From NCBI GenBank assembly GCA_022385755.1, contig MU278369.1:411675-475674 (forward strand): a stretch of DNA of 64,000 nt, read 5' to 3'. Positions 24,939 to 37,206 of this stretch are shown one piece after another. The notes under the pieces are model-generated. The model did not search any database. It was not told where the DNA came from and saw only the letters and a program-made list of their open reading frames with translations. Every line of letters starts with the position of its first letter. Positions within the stretch are counted from its first letter, which is position 1. The stretch is from Trametopsis cervina. Lineage: Eukaryota > Basidiomycota > Agaricomycetes > Polyporales > Irpicaceae. The translations under genes and the position numbers were made by a program.

Positions 24939-26427
24939 ATGACTGGAAGCCGCCTCCCAGTGCTGCCTGGCGTCATCCGCCGACTCTCGTCGACGTACAC
25001 CTCCAAGCCGATGCCATCCAAAGCGCACTGGCATGCCCCCATCTCCGACGCCTCCTTCCCGCGTGGATTCGTCCTGACTGGCGTGCACGCGGGGGTGAAG
25101 AAGCGTGCCGACCTACTCGACCTCGCTGTCATCCTCTCTAAACAGCCCGCCGCGGCTGCGGCCTGCTTTACACGCAATGCGTTCCAGGCCGCCCCCGTCC
25201 TTGTCTCGCAGGACGTCCTCGCTGCAACCGGCGGCCGCGCGCGCGCGATTGTCGTTAACAGTGGCTGCGCGAACGCCGTCACTGGCGCGCAGGGGCTTGC
25301 TGATGCATGGGCCATGGTGCGCGCAACGGACGCACTCCTCGACCCGCCCCCGCCCCCATCAGGACCCAGCGAGACACTCGTCATGTCTACCGGCGTTATT
25401 GGCCAACCTCTCCCCATCTCCAAAATTATCGCGGGCATTCGTGCACAGACCGCAGCGGGTATGCTCGGTTCAGGGTTCGACGCATGGGAGCGTGCCGCAC
25501 ATGCGTTCATGACAACGGACTTGTTCCCGAAGCTGCGGGCGCGCACGTTCACCATTCGTGGTACGGAGTACCGCCTCGCGGGTATCGACAAGGGCGCAGG
25601 GATGATCCACCCGCGCATGGGCCCGCCTCATGCGACGCTCCTCGGTTGCCTCCTCACCGATGCGCCCGTTTCGCCGCGCGGCCTACAGAGTGCGCTTACA
25701 TATGCAGTCGAGCGCAGCTTCAACTCGATCAGCGTTGACGGCGACATGTCGACGAACGACACTGTTGTCGCGCTCGCAAACGGCGCCGGTGCGCCCGTCG
25801 GCACACCCGCCATCGATGAGCATACCGACGTAGAAGCGTTCACCGTCTTCAGGGAGGAGCTCACGTCGTTCGCGGCGGAACTGGCACAACTTGTCGTCCG
25901 GGACGGTGAGGGTGCAACCAAATTTGTCACCGTGTCTGTTGACGGCGCGAAGACGTACGAGGACGCACACAAAGTGGCGTCGCGCATCTCAACTTCGGCA
26001 CTCGTCAAGACGGCGCTGTACGGCGAGGACGCAAAGTAAGCTCGCGCTGCCAGATGTTATTGGGCGACTGCTGATGGCTTGACAGCTGGGGCCGCATCCT
26101 GGCAGCGACCGGTTCGATCCCGCTGTCGACGCCGTTGGATCCGGCGCGCGTCAGCGTATCCTTCGTTCCCAGCGATGGGACGGCCGCGTTGCCGCTGCTT
26201 GTCAACGGCGAGCCCGAAAAGGTCGACGAAGCGCGCGCGTCAGAGATCGTGGGCGCTGAGGACCTTGAGATCAGGGTCGAGCTGGGGCTCGGGAACGAGA
26301 GTGCCAAGTACTGGACGTGCGATTTTAGCTATGTGAGTGTTCGAATCACTACTGTCGTCCGTATGCGCCGTTGACATGCGGCACTGCTCAGGAGTATGTG
26401 AGGATCAATGGCGATTATAGGACGTGA
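24939..26427 (+). CDS. ARG7: Mitochondrial ornithine acetyltransferase (ArgJ type)
   Basis: Bifunctional glutamate N-acetyltransferase/ornithine acetyltransferase of the acetylated arginine cycle: it transfers acetyl from N-acetylornithine to glutamate in mitochondria. Three exons (24939-26035, 26086-26332, 26392-26427) give 459 aa. The N-terminus ([18 protein letters not shown]) has the Arg/Ser composition of a mitochondrial presequence. Family motifs in order: AVVLSKQ-like [48 protein letters not shown], then [10 protein letters not shown] followed by [11 protein letters not shown]. The Thr of ATLLG (~residue 233) is the autocatalytic cleavage site and nucleophile that splits the precursor into alpha and beta chains. 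[27 protein letters not shown] and the C-terminal [10 protein letters not shown] complete the family signature. The last exon is only 36 bases. The gene appears intact. Confidence 0.95.
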
Positions 26428-27182
26428 GCGAGGATGATCGGACTATGGGGCACTTGCGCTACACATGATGATCATACTCCGTGGTATATGTTGGAATAGA
26501 TCTAGGCTTGCTAATGTGACATTGAGAATTCGTATCTGCGCTAACGCGGGTAGCTTGAGGCACTGACATCCATTGGTAAAGACGATACAGGTAGTACGGT
26601 ACGAAATTCGATACTAGGTTGAGATTATCATGACTGACTCACGTAATCCTGATAGTGTACAGTGGCCGTTCTATGGCTACCACCTGTGTACTACGTGCTG
26701 GCGTAGTCGCTCTGCACTACCCTCCCCCTTCCGCACTGCCACACGCTCTGCGCATCGCATTACCCTGACTAGCAGTGCGAGTCTGGCCGACATATGTGCA
26801 CAGTGCATGATACTAAACCGACATACCGGCTCACCTCAACTATTGTCAGCCGCACATATTACCACATTAGAGGCTGTCCGCAGTGGCTGACGTCGAAGTG
26901 AGCACCATATCCGCGTTTCGGAATACAAGATCTCGCTGCGTATCTGATGTCAGCCTCGTCAGCCTTATCCTGATACCGCCTCCTTGTGGCGTAGAACCGT
27001 TCTTCTTCTCTTCCTTCGTACTGCTCTACACCTTCGCTGGTCGAAGACAATCATCCGTGCCTCACCTTCTTCTCTTTATTATACCTTGACGATTGCAGGT
27101 CAATCTAATCACAGTTCCACTTTTCCTCACCACCAACATCCACGTCAGACCTACGCCACTCACACTCTCCTCGTCACGTCAC
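26428..27182. other. Intergenic, no gene recognised
   Basis: Between ARG7 and the next plus-strand gene. Only short frames are present. The last ~120 bases are pyrimidine-rich with repeated CTTC and TCACC runs, as often found just upstream of fungal start codons. Confidence 0.5.
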
Positions 27183-29071
27183 ATGTCTTTATACCACGGT
27201 AACTCGGGCGACTCACTGCTGACTCCGACCCCAGAGAACAGTCTCAGGCTCACGGACACTACCAACCACATCATCCCCTCCCTTCTTTCAATGCCATCCA
27301 TCTCTGCCAGGACTGTCACAGAGCAAGCACTCTCGGCTTCTCAGTCAGAAGCGTCGATCTCGGTGCACGAACGGGCCCTCCTACGACACCTCGCTCGGTC
27401 GCATACCTCCAATGAAACGGAACAAGACAATAGTCAATCTACTCGCTATCCTCCTCGTCTCCACCCTGTCATGGGACGCGTATTGCCTCACTCGTTCGGC
27501 CAGCCTCGATCTGTGCTTGGTACCGCACGCCCAAGTGAGATGAACAGAGAATCGTCGAGGGTCACGAAAAGGGACCAGGACCTTGACGAGAGTCCGAAGT
27601 TCAAGATGCGTCGCGCTCGCATCCGGGAAATGGAGCGATTGCAGGACCTAGAAGACGAAAGGGATATAGATAAACAAAAGGGGCTGGTGAGAAATAAGAC
27701 TTTTGTTTGCTTGAATATCGCCACCTCTAACACAAAGGCTGACTTGACCGTGTTCTGCTCCAGGAGATCTTAAACGCCCTCCTGACTTCTCATCCGTTTT
27801 CCAATGTTAACGCAACCTTTGAAGATCTCGATGGACTGGCCCATAAATGGGACGAGTGTAACGTGAGAAGGAACATGAAAGAGCGCTGGGTAAGGACTTA
27901 GCATGACTTCGATGGGGCATCCGCCTTTCATACGCTGAGGTTGCATAGGTTTACTAAAATCTCTTTGCAGAATCAGAAGCACCTGCACGTCAAAAGCGGT
28001 CATTTGGACAATGTCCTAATTGATCACCGGGCGGTCCATGCATTGTACGCTGACCTGAGAAACAGCGGACACGGGTTCGTCCACTCTCAATCTCGCGAAT
28101 CAAGTAGTTGGATGGTCTCAAGCATATCCGCGCCATATATCTCCCGCCAACGGTCTCTCTCGCGCGTGGCAAGTGTCGGCGGGCCCCGGCCGCTCAGGAT
28201 ACGAAGGACGAGTTTGTCCTCGACGCTGCGAAGTAGGAGTGGTTGCTCTACCAACGCCGTCGCTCAACCAAGCGAGAATTCAACTGAAGTTGGGACGCAC
28301 ACCATAAGAATGAACTATACGAGCTCAGAAGACCTGGATAGTCCTCCACAGAGAATCTCAGGTCTGTCAACAGGATCACATACACGCCGCCGCGATCCCA
28401 AATCAAAAGAGACGCTAGCTGGAGACAATCAAACTGCAGGAAAGGTTTGCCTACCGCGTATGACCCGGACCATGTCGAGTTTCAGTTCGGATGGACTCGG
28501 TTGTGGAATAATGCCTCCCGACGTTCTTCTGAACATCAATGCTCCTGAGGTAGCCGCACGAGAACAACAACGGGACGCAAGTGAAGATACAGAAGCTCCG
28601 TTAATGATGCGGGTCAAGTCCAGCGCGGGATCCAGTTCTAGCTCATTCGGTGTGCGGCCGTTGCGCGTCAAGAAAAGAAGTGGTCCTGTCATTCGACCAG
28701 ACACCAAGCTTCAAATCCATGGCTTAGAACGTACGTCAGAATCAATGGGCCCAGAAGGCGAACAGGAGGACATAGAAATCGAGGAACTCGAGCGCATCCT
28801 TCTAGCTGCAGACCAGTCTCTTGACGGAGATTTGCTTACTGAGAAGCGGCCCCTTCCTCCCCCTCCACAGACTTCGCAGCGCTACTTGACCTGGAGCGGG
28901 TCGCAGGCGTCATATTCACTCGAATCAACGATCTCTCGTGCAACTGGAAGAGGAAGGCATGCAATCCGAAGACCACCCTTGCCTTTCGTGAATGCGATGG
29001 AGCAGTATATTGAAGACCCAAGCTCTCTGAGACCGCTTCAGGAGGTATTACGGGAGCCAGTAGTGTGCTAG
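27183..29071 (+). CDS. Uncharacterised Ser/Arg-rich, probably disordered protein
   Basis: I do not recognise this protein. Three exons (27183-27686, 27764-27889, 27971-29071), all joined in phase 0, give 576 aa from ATG at 27183 to TAG at 29069-29071. The first third is Ser/Thr-rich with a charged helix (MRRARIREMERLQDLEDERD) just before intron 1. Exon 2 and the start of exon 3 give the most ordered-looking part: FEDLDGLAHKWDECNVRRN, then NQKHLHVKSGHLDNV. The remainder is low in hydrophobic residues, rich in Ser, Arg and Pro, with RPLRIRR and RPLRVKKRSG basic repeats and an acidic EDIEIEELERILL segment. That composition suggests a regulatory or scaffold protein, possibly nuclear. No enzyme motif or membrane segment was found. 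It converges on the F-box gene. Confidence 0.75.
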
Positions 29072-29462
29072 ATTTGGAATGTGTGAGTATAGGCGATTCG
29101 GTGCGGGCGGTGAATAGACCGAATGTGTTGTTACTGTAACCATAACGCTATATCCTCCGATTGACCGTGATTTATTGTTCATGGATGTCACGATAAATGA
29201 TGCTTTGAGATATCTTTGACGTGCGATTGCGGGCGAGTTAGCCTGGTCATAGCGACTTTTGTTCAACTTTGAGTCCGCGGGACGGCAAATAGCATTCTAA
29301 AGCTTTGAGTCGAATGATCCAATCAGGAGAAGCACAACTGACGACATGCGGCGGTGCAACAAGGTCAAAGCCATACACGCTAGTGGGTGCGACAATATAA
29401 CACATTAAAATAGTCTGTCTGGTGCCTCTGATCGACTTCGCTTATGGATCATCCACTAACAA
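29072..29462. other. Intergenic between convergent genes
   Basis: About 390 AT-richer bases between two stop codons, consistent with two 3' untranslated regions. No other feature was seen. Confidence 0.5.
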
Positions 29463-30845
29463 CTATAGCCGTATGTGCACGCAGCTGTCGTCGCCACCAC
29501 AATGGCAAGTTCTTCTCATCTCCATAATAATATCCTTTCCCTTAAGCTCTTGCAGTTCTCCAATGACCCTGTCCGTCTCTTCTTCGTCCCACTCTTCCAT
29601 CCAGTTCTGCTCGTACAGAAGCTCGATCGCTTCGAGTACCTTAAACTTTCGGCAAATCCTCCGGAATAAGCTCCAGTCCACAGCGTTGCACATCCAAGGG
29701 TTAATCAGACCTTCGTTTGACGGTACACGAGCACAGTGAGTGTCGTCGAAGTCGACGGTGAAGTGGCGAAGGTTTTCTGGCGGCAAGGCGGCAAGGATCT
29801 TGAAGAACGCCGAGTACACTTCCACGTTTCGGGGGTTCCCTTGCGGTGCAAACATCGCCCCGCTACGGAAACTAAAATATTGAATTTTTTTGCATGAGTC
29901 CAGTCCGTCCCGTAAGGCTGATACGAGAAGCTGCGGTGCTGAGGAAGGGTAAGGGGATTATTCTTCTGGAGCTCACTCGAGTGTGAAAATTTGAGACTCA
30001 CTGATGAGATATCTCTCGTTCTTGACCATATTTAACCGCCATATATCCAAGATGAGGGAGACTAGATTCGTGCCAGTGTCACGGAGAAAATCGCCTGCAG
30101 CCTTCAAATCCGTCAGAGAGCGACACGAGATTTCAAGATGCGAGAGTGTAGATCCAGAAGCAGGAGCTAAGATGGGGAGAAATACGGCCAATGGAAGATG
30201 ATGGGTTATGACTAGACGCGAAACCGCAGGTCCAGGTCCAGACCAGAGGGGTACTTCAGCGTGTTCGCTTCCTTTCATCTTTCCCAACTTGTCCTCGAAG
30301 CCGATGAATTCGAGGCTACTGATGCGGGAAAAGGAGCATAGAACCGAAATAACGCCTTCGTATGGACTCTCGTTCAGTGTCTTCACCCCACGCATGGTAA
30401 CCGAGTGGATATCTCGGTGGCGGTTGAGGCCCTGGATGGACGATGATGGGGTGGAGACGACGATAGAAACATGTTCCAGTTCTAAGCTGCGCAGACACGG
30501 AAGCCTCTCCACGGTCTTGAGAAGAACGTCGACGTCGAGAACGGGCTTGTTGAAGAAGATTCCTCCGACCTTCAACACTTTGATGAACGGCGCGATATCT
30601 TCTTTCGTGGCGACTTGCTTCTTGATAAACTCGTTGCATGCGGCGAAATTTCTAGCGTCGTCAGTGAGGTCGATCGTCACCTCGGAGAAGACGTAGCGGA
30701 GAGACGCCCTTCGCCATTGATGCGACACCAGTGATGAGGTCTCGATATCTTCAGGTGGTACCATTGAAAGCGTGGCATCCAGTAGCTCTGTAGGCAAGCG
30801 CATGATAGGTGAAAAGCGAGAGTTCTGCTGAGCAATAGCGCTCAT
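29463..30845 (-). CDS. F-box domain protein
   Basis: Likely substrate-recruiting subunit of an SCF ubiquitin ligase, one of the many fast-evolving F-box proteins of Agaricomycetes. Two exons (30845-29977 and 29871-29463) give 425 aa; the junction reads FTLDFRSGAMF and keeps frame. The start is ATG at 30845 (MSAIAQQNSRF). The F-box-like segment follows at residues ~15-50: MRLPTELLDATLSMVPPEDI, then TSSLVSHQWRRASLRYVF. The remainder holds leucine-rich stretches of the type LRSLELEHVSIV, ISSLEFIGF and LSHLEISCRSL, compatible with an irregular leucine-rich fold for substrate binding. The target is unknown. It lies next to the palindrome but outside the repeated part. Confidence 0.82.
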
Positions 30846-32859
30846 CTTGAAGGGTCGAAAATAGGAGACTGAGAAACGCTTGGTCCCGTCCAAGCTCCTG
30901 ACTTCACGTTCCCGGTTTTATAGATCTTTGTCTTCCGGTGTGGCCAGAGCCAAACTGGAAGTGGGGCCAACTTGGCTCCCATCATTTGACATGGTCAACA
31001 TCCCGTACTGGCCACAGTGAAACGCGAATTTCCCTGCCCGTGTGCCCCTCTGGTGGTTCCAACCGCTTACGCGCTCCCAGCATTGAGTAGAGCTAGCAGA
31101 GATACTGAGACGATGATTCGGCCTAGTCGATAGTCGAATCGAGTGGAACAAAAAATCGGCCACTGGGGAGTGCTTGAGACTGATCGCAATACAGCGGAAG
31201 CAAAATCCTGCCCTTGTTTCTTGTGGCTTAGTGACGGGCTCGGGGCCTTGATTCCAAAACCTGTCTCCTGGAAAGCGCGCTGAGCTCTACTCCGCGCATC
31301 TTCATCTCCGTCTCTAATGCTGGCCTGAGAGGGCACGAGGGACCGCAGAGAACGACTTTTCTTTGCTGCTCCGTCGGTGTTGAAGCACGGGATGAAGTCC
31401 TTCAATTATCACCAAAGCTGGTTTGGGTTACAGCGTGTGTTGCACTTCCACCATCCGAGACCACCGGCACTATGATGCCCTCCCGTGTGCCCAACCCTAT
31501 TGATTTAAAGGAATTAACCCTAGGGCCCACAGGGAGCGGTAGAGACGGTCTCATACCATCTGCGCCCCTGGTGATGACGACCGTGTTCCACTGGCCTTTC
31601 TCGGCCACGCCATGCTTGGACGCGCTGACAGGTGGCGTTCGGCGACAAGGTTGCTGGCGCTGAAGGGACGATTCGTCATGAACTCGGGCAGTACGATGAA
31701 GAGTCCCGTGATTGCCTCGGGAAAGCCACAGGCGGGAGTGCAGATCCATGCTACTGGCAACGTATTGTTTTGGTCCCTCCGAAAGGGTGTAGATATCATG
31801 GGATACGCCCAACTGCTGCTCAGGCAATCTAAACAGAACTTGAAGCGGTCGCTATACTGAGAGAGAGCATCCGTTCCGTGTGTGTTTTGAAGTTTTTCCT
31901 TGCCCAAAGAAACAGGGAAGGCGTCAACCTCTTGCGCGCGCAGTATCTTATCCGCTAGCAGCCGTCCAATCGCAGTGCTGAAATACGGTCATCAGTGCTT
32001 GGTCCATTTAAGTGAATCACAATAGGCGTACCGTATCATGGCGTACAAAATGGACACGCTGTCCACGATATGGAAATTTGAATCAATTAAGCGAATTTGC
32101 AGAAACAAAGGTAGGTCCGCTGGACGTTCAATAAACTTTCCGAGTTGTGCCAGCAACAATCCGGTGCGGTATTGCTATGGTGGGGATGAAGCAAGGGGGA
32201 AAATACTTACAAGATTGGAGGTTCTGAATAAGATCATATGCATCAAGACTAACGAAGTCACGGTAACTATGAGATGGTTCTGAGAACGACTAAAATCAAA
32301 TAAACGGAATCGGCTACGAATGACTCAACCACACTTGCCTAGGCAGCGACGATGCCACAATATTCCACGAGGGTGTGTGATTCACCGATGGTAAGGCTTT
32401 CGATGTCGCCTTAGCTTCGTGTTTCAGCATACATATCGAAAACGTATTATGCAGATGGAACTGGTTGCGAAAGTTATAATGCTTCTCGTTGTTACGCCCC
32501 CAACGGTATTACCTTCGCAGCAGCGGCTGAGAACAAATCTTGCATGCTTTTTGCTGGTAGCATTCAAAGAGACACCAGGACGCAAGAGCAGGCTGTCACT
32601 GAGGAAAAGACGAACTATGCAAGCTGCACTGCGGCGCCTGTAACGTGATGTAAACGTGGTGGCGTGCGAACCTTCCCAAGAAACTCCTCGGAACTTGCAC
32701 GCTGTGTGGGACGGTGATTTGATCCGATGAACCAGTTACAGTAGTGACAATGTAATCTGACAAAGTAAATGAAAAGGGAAAATATCTAAGGTAGAGACAT
32801 AGAGATTTACTGTTAACATGACAATCTAATGGGAGTACATCTACACCAAGCTACGAGTA
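30846..32859. other. 2 kb without a recognisable gene
   Basis: Between the F-box gene and the left palindrome arm. Overlapping frames of 80-140 codons run on both strands at 31400-31900 (minus-strand frames 31402-31827 and 31551-31907; plus-strand frame 31612-31860), but none has a known motif or a believable exon chain. From ~32280 onward the sequence is AT-rich. It may be a gene relic; nothing proves it. Confidence 0.45.
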
Positions 32860-32922
32860 CAATAATAATGCTAGTAATGTGAGTGATAACGGGAATTAAA
32901 TCAGTGAGCGACTATCCACGGC

Positions 32923-35900
32923 GTTCAGCTCCAATCCAGGTCTCGTCCATCATCCACGGTCTACGACTTCCACAACCACACTCCCAACACATTCATCCCC
33001 ACCTTTCTCATAAATTCCAACATCAAACTCTCCAACGTCACCAGTCCCAGGGAATCCGGACAGTTCAACCATCCGCCGTTCCTTCTTCTCGCCACTGCCA
33101 CCCGAAGACTGCGACCGAGGACTGCCCGCTGCGTTCGTGTCCACAATCATGAACCCCGGCATCTTCCCACCTCCCGCCTTCCGTGCCTCCAACACCACTG
33201 CCGGCGACGACGGAACAGAAACAGGAATGCGGAAACGGAAGTATTCGTTGGCCCGCGCAAGCATCCGAGGCACAGGAAGTTTCGAGAGCGACATCGCCGT
33301 TCCGTGATGAGACGATTCAGCTATCGAGAAGCTCGGCGACGGGGAGTTGCCTGTTGGGGGGGGGGTGCAAAGGTAGTCAGTATCATAGTGACAGAGTGTA
33401 GAACGTACAGAGCAGCAGTCCGCAAACGGCGAATGAATGCGAATGAATGTGGATAAAACGACAACAACAACTTACCGGCAGATAAACCACTCGCGTCACC
33501 TCCCAACGCACGCACGTACGTGATCCCAACAGACAGGTCGTCGCCACTCGTGTCCATCCCATTCTCACGGCCCTCCGCGCGACTCACCCGCCGCTCCACA
33601 GATTCACTCCTGAACACTCGCGCCATCTGACTCACTACCCGCTTAGGACCACCATGATATGACCGCTGTGTGTTCGGTCCGACGGACTTGGCTTCTGCTG
33701 CTACTGCAGACGTACCAGGGACAGATCCAACCGGCAGCTTCGGTACAGGCACTCGAGTGGCAGACGTGAAAGGCACAAGACGTGGTCGTGTGGTAGCAGC
33801 AGCAGCAACAGCAGCAGCACTAGAGGTAGCAGCGGAGGATCCTTTACCAGGGTGAGGTGCCTTGAACGACCACATACTCCCGTCGCGTCCTTGCAAACTC
33901 CGGATGCTTCTCGCACGCTCAGCCTGTTGGATCACAGCGACTTCCCCATCGGACCCGCTGCCAGAACCGGTCGATTCGAGTGAAGCTTGACGAGTGAGAG
34001 GGACAGCATACGCATGCGTCTTCGATACATGTGCTTGCGGGGGCGTTGTCAATGCAGAACCAGCAGCTCTCATCCCAGAGCTAGACCGAACAGGAGGCGG
34101 AGGAGCCGCAAAGTCAGGTCGACGGCGGGGGATAGAAGGCGCAGAACGTCCATCAGTGGAAAACGACGGAGAGCCAGCAACAGATGTCCCAGTCATCCCG
34201 CTCATGTTGTCCATCACGCTCGTAGTGTAGCTTGCATCATCGAACGGATCGTGTTCAGCACTTCTCACCCGTGAACGACGCGGCGCATTCGTGTACCGTA
34301 GGTCGTCTGCATTCGCCTTCTGTCCGTCCTCCGTCACGATCAGACTCGGCTTGCCGATCACAAGCTTCACCATTCCCTTCCTATTCCTCGTGGAGTTCCC
34401 GACATTGGTAGTGACAGCTCGGCGGTACGTGTCACTGACCATCCGAGCTGTGGCCTTCACTTTGCCTACAAAATCGCCCTTGCGCATCACACCGCTGCCG
34501 CCAGGACTCAGCATCTCGCGAGGAGCGTTAGTACCACGATAGCCAGTGGGTATTCTGCGAAGCGGAGTGCCAGCGGCCCGAGGACTCGTGGGGCTCGACG
34601 TATGTGACCTGGTAGACGGCGACCCGTTGGGACCAGAGTGGGATTCCCCGCCTATCTCGATCCCGATGCCATACCACCTTTTCTCCTCTGCAGTCCAAGC
34701 CTTCTCGCCGTCTTCGCCAACCATCGCCGTATCCGGTACAGCGGCACATTTCCGTAGTCCAGCAAGTAGAAGACCACAGAGCACAAGTCCACCGACGATC
34801 CCAAACGCAATCTTCAGACCCAGAAGCATTTTCTGTCGAGCAGCTAGAGACAGTTTTGATCCATGAGGCCCAGAGTTCGCATCATTGTTCGAGTGCTTGA
34901 AATCGGCCTCGGTCAGAGAGATTGGCAGAGTCGTGTGAGACGTCGAGTGCGTGACATGAGAGTAAGCCGTAAACGTGATTGTCACATGCGTGTAGTTTGC
35001 TGTTGAAAAATTTGCTGGAAAGGCCCCAGAAACAGTCGCAGCTATAGGGTCGAAAGCCAAATATTTTGTCGAGTCTTCGGGATCGAACGAGGCCGAGAGA
35101 GAGACGTCTGCCGGACTCTTCTCCCCAGTTGCGTTGGAAAAGAATTCCGTCAGGCGGAACTGGGTGCTGCCACTTCCTGTTTGCACAAGCTGCGGTTGAA
35201 GCACGTCAACAGAAAAATAGGATGGCACAACAGCAAGTGATACATTCGTCTCGATAGTCTGGTTCACTGCCGTCGCGATCGTCACGGGGAAGAGGATGGG
35301 CGACTTCTCGCTCTTCGGTACCTCTCCTTTCAGTGTCCGGGTGCCGGTGTCGTATTCCAGCCACTCGCCGTAGAAAGACGTGTCGACCTCCAGAGTCGTG
35401 ATGTCACTGGGCTTGATCGGCTCCCCGTCCAGCAATATCCCTGAGAAGTCTGCAGGTGAAGTCAAGGACACCGAGAACGAAGAGTCAGACGTCACATTGA
35501 TAGTAGGCAGTGAGGAGCCGGCCAGAGACACATCGTGAGACGCAACGTAGATGTCGAACGGTAGAGACGCCCCAGAATACCCCCGCTTATCGGACGCGTG
35601 TAGGGCGAGCGCAAGACGTGTTGACGCGTACGAGGATGAAGACATTAACTCCGACGGCGGAGGCGTCACACCGTCCAATGTAATCGTTTGGGAGTCGAAG
35701 CTGATCCATGAAGGCAACGGGGAACCATCTCGTTGCAGAGCCGCATAGTAGACGTCCGCGTTCGGATCAGAATCTAGCAAGAATGTGTCGTATTCGAATC
35801 CGACGCTGAAAGACCACTTGGGCGGAATTCGTAGTGCGGGTATAGGATCAGATGCCACAAGAGATCCAGACGTGGACGTAGACGCAGCCTGAGGTAGACT

Positions 35901-36457
35901 GACGGTTCTCAACGCGGACTTCTCGGATACCAGAAATACAGAAGAGAGCGACGGGTTTGGTAGATGGAACTGGTCTTCAACCGAGCGGTGAAGCTTAGGA
36001 GGGGGAGAAGACGTCGTTTGAATAACAAAACTTGACATCGCAGTGTCGCCTGAGCCTTTCGCCAAGACCTGAACGTCCTGAGACCCGAGGTCCGCCTGGG
36101 TAGGGGTACCATGAAACGAGAGCGTCGACCGGTCAAAGTTCAGCCACGAGGGAAGGTTCTCGGCGGTGTATTCCAGGCTACCGTTGTTTGAGGCCAGGAA
36201 GGAGTTTTTCGAGAAGGACCAGCGATACTCTGTGTTTGCTCTTGCAATAAGAGGAAGTTGATCTTCTAGAGGGTATTGGACTGATACCGATGCGGACGCA
36301 GTCGAGAAGAATAGTAAGAGGGAGACAAACAAAGGAAGGACGTGCATAGCGATGGTCTTGGGAAAAAAAGAGTGTAAGTTAAGATGTCAAGGTCGTTGAT
36401 ACAAGGCAGCCAGCGAGTCTGCCAGCGACTCGTTCAAGACTTGGGCAAACGGTGATG
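32923..36457. repeat. Left arm of a large inverted repeat (palindrome)
   Basis: Reverse complement of 38200-41734. The mapping x to 74657 minus x holds from one end to the other with no indel. Every open frame in the arm, sense and shadow, has an identical partner in the other arm, which implies base-level identity or very near it over ~3.5 kb. Homology continues outward with mismatches at 32922, 32893 and 32887 and then fades over ~60-100 bases. On the inner side identity stops abruptly at 36457. It contains one complete Axl2-like gene plus only 110 bases of its upstream region. Confidence 0.97.
32950..36347 (-). CDS. Axl2-like cadherin-fold membrane glycoprotein, left copy
   Basis: Predicted single-pass plasma-membrane glycoprotein related to yeast Axl2, the axial bud-site landmark that works with septins and Cdc42 in polarity and morphogenesis. 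Two exons (36347-33476 and 33350-32950) give 1090 aa. A signal peptide (MHVLPLFVSLLLFFSTASA) precedes an extracellular region with dystroglycan-type cadherin-like (CADG) modules: YPLEDQLPLIARANTEYRWSFS, NLPSWLNFDRSTLSFHGTPT and a second one with WISFDSQTITLDGVTP. N-glycosylation sequons are numerous. A transmembrane helix spans ~511-532 (IAFGIVGGLVLCGLLLAG). A ~560-residue cytoplasmic tail is rich in Ser, Pro and Arg. The intron carries a run of ten identical bases just before the acceptor. The deduced protein is identical to that of the right copy. Confidence 0.88.
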
Positions 36458-37206
36458 AAGAGCGGTGACAACTTTCGTCCAGGTTGTAGTTCAGCATATA
36501 GAATGCTCGCGCAAGATATCACGTGCCGCTTGATCAGTATTGGGCCTGACCACTACGTGTTACAGTAACGGATCAGCGACCTCTAGGTCTGTAAAGGAGT
36601 TCTTACTCAAATCCTCTTTCAAGATGCTATCGTACAGCAGACGCTGCTTGTAGGTAGCTCTCAAAGGCGTGCGGCCTTATTGTGAGTGCATACGCACCGG
36701 AAAAAGCTCCCTCAACATGCGGTCTCTCCGTCGCCGCACGCAAGAGTCATTCCCGGTCTATCGAAGGTCTAACCAAGCCCGCAATCCGGCCCTCCTCCAG
36801 ATTCCAGGATCGAGCTGACGTAGAATGGCGCACACGGCGTCGAAACTTATGCCGGTGTAGATGAGAGGCGGACGGCAAGGCGTGGTCTTGTCGTAATAAG
36901 CTCCTCGTACCTCTTGACTAACAAATCTGATTCCCATCATCGTTCTAGCTCGCGTTATTCTGCTAGGCGGGTCCCTACGCCCCCAATTACAACGCGGTGA
37001 GCACAGGTTCCGTGAGCTCGTCCACCTTGCAGATGCCCAGCTAGGCACACAAAGTTACAAGATATCTAAGGTACATTGGATATCAGTGTGAGTGTTTGTC
37101 TCGCAAATGGTGGAATAATGTGGTACGTTTCGTTTTTAGTCAAAGCTCAGGCTGGCTGGGTAAGCTCGTCATTTTCTTTCGTTTCAGTATAGTACATACC
37201 ATACAT
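36458..37206. other. Left part of the palindrome spacer, unique sequence
   Basis: Non-repeated DNA between the left arm and the prefoldin gene stop. It carries whatever promoter sequence the left Axl2-like copy has beyond the 110 shared bases, plus the prefoldin 3' end. No gene was recognised. Confidence 0.55.

Noticed and set aside
26086..26125. GGTTCGATCCC resembling a tRNA B box
   Set aside because: It lies inside an ARG7 exon, and no cloverleaf can be drawn around it.
31402..31907. Overlapping 118-141 codon minus-strand frames that could be a gene
   Set aside because: The frames conflict with each other, have no domain, and no exon chain joins them to neighbours.
33670..33855. Shadow frames inside the Axl2-like genes on the opposite strand
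   Set aside because: They are mirrored exactly in the other arm and explained by antisense reading of the real coding sequence.
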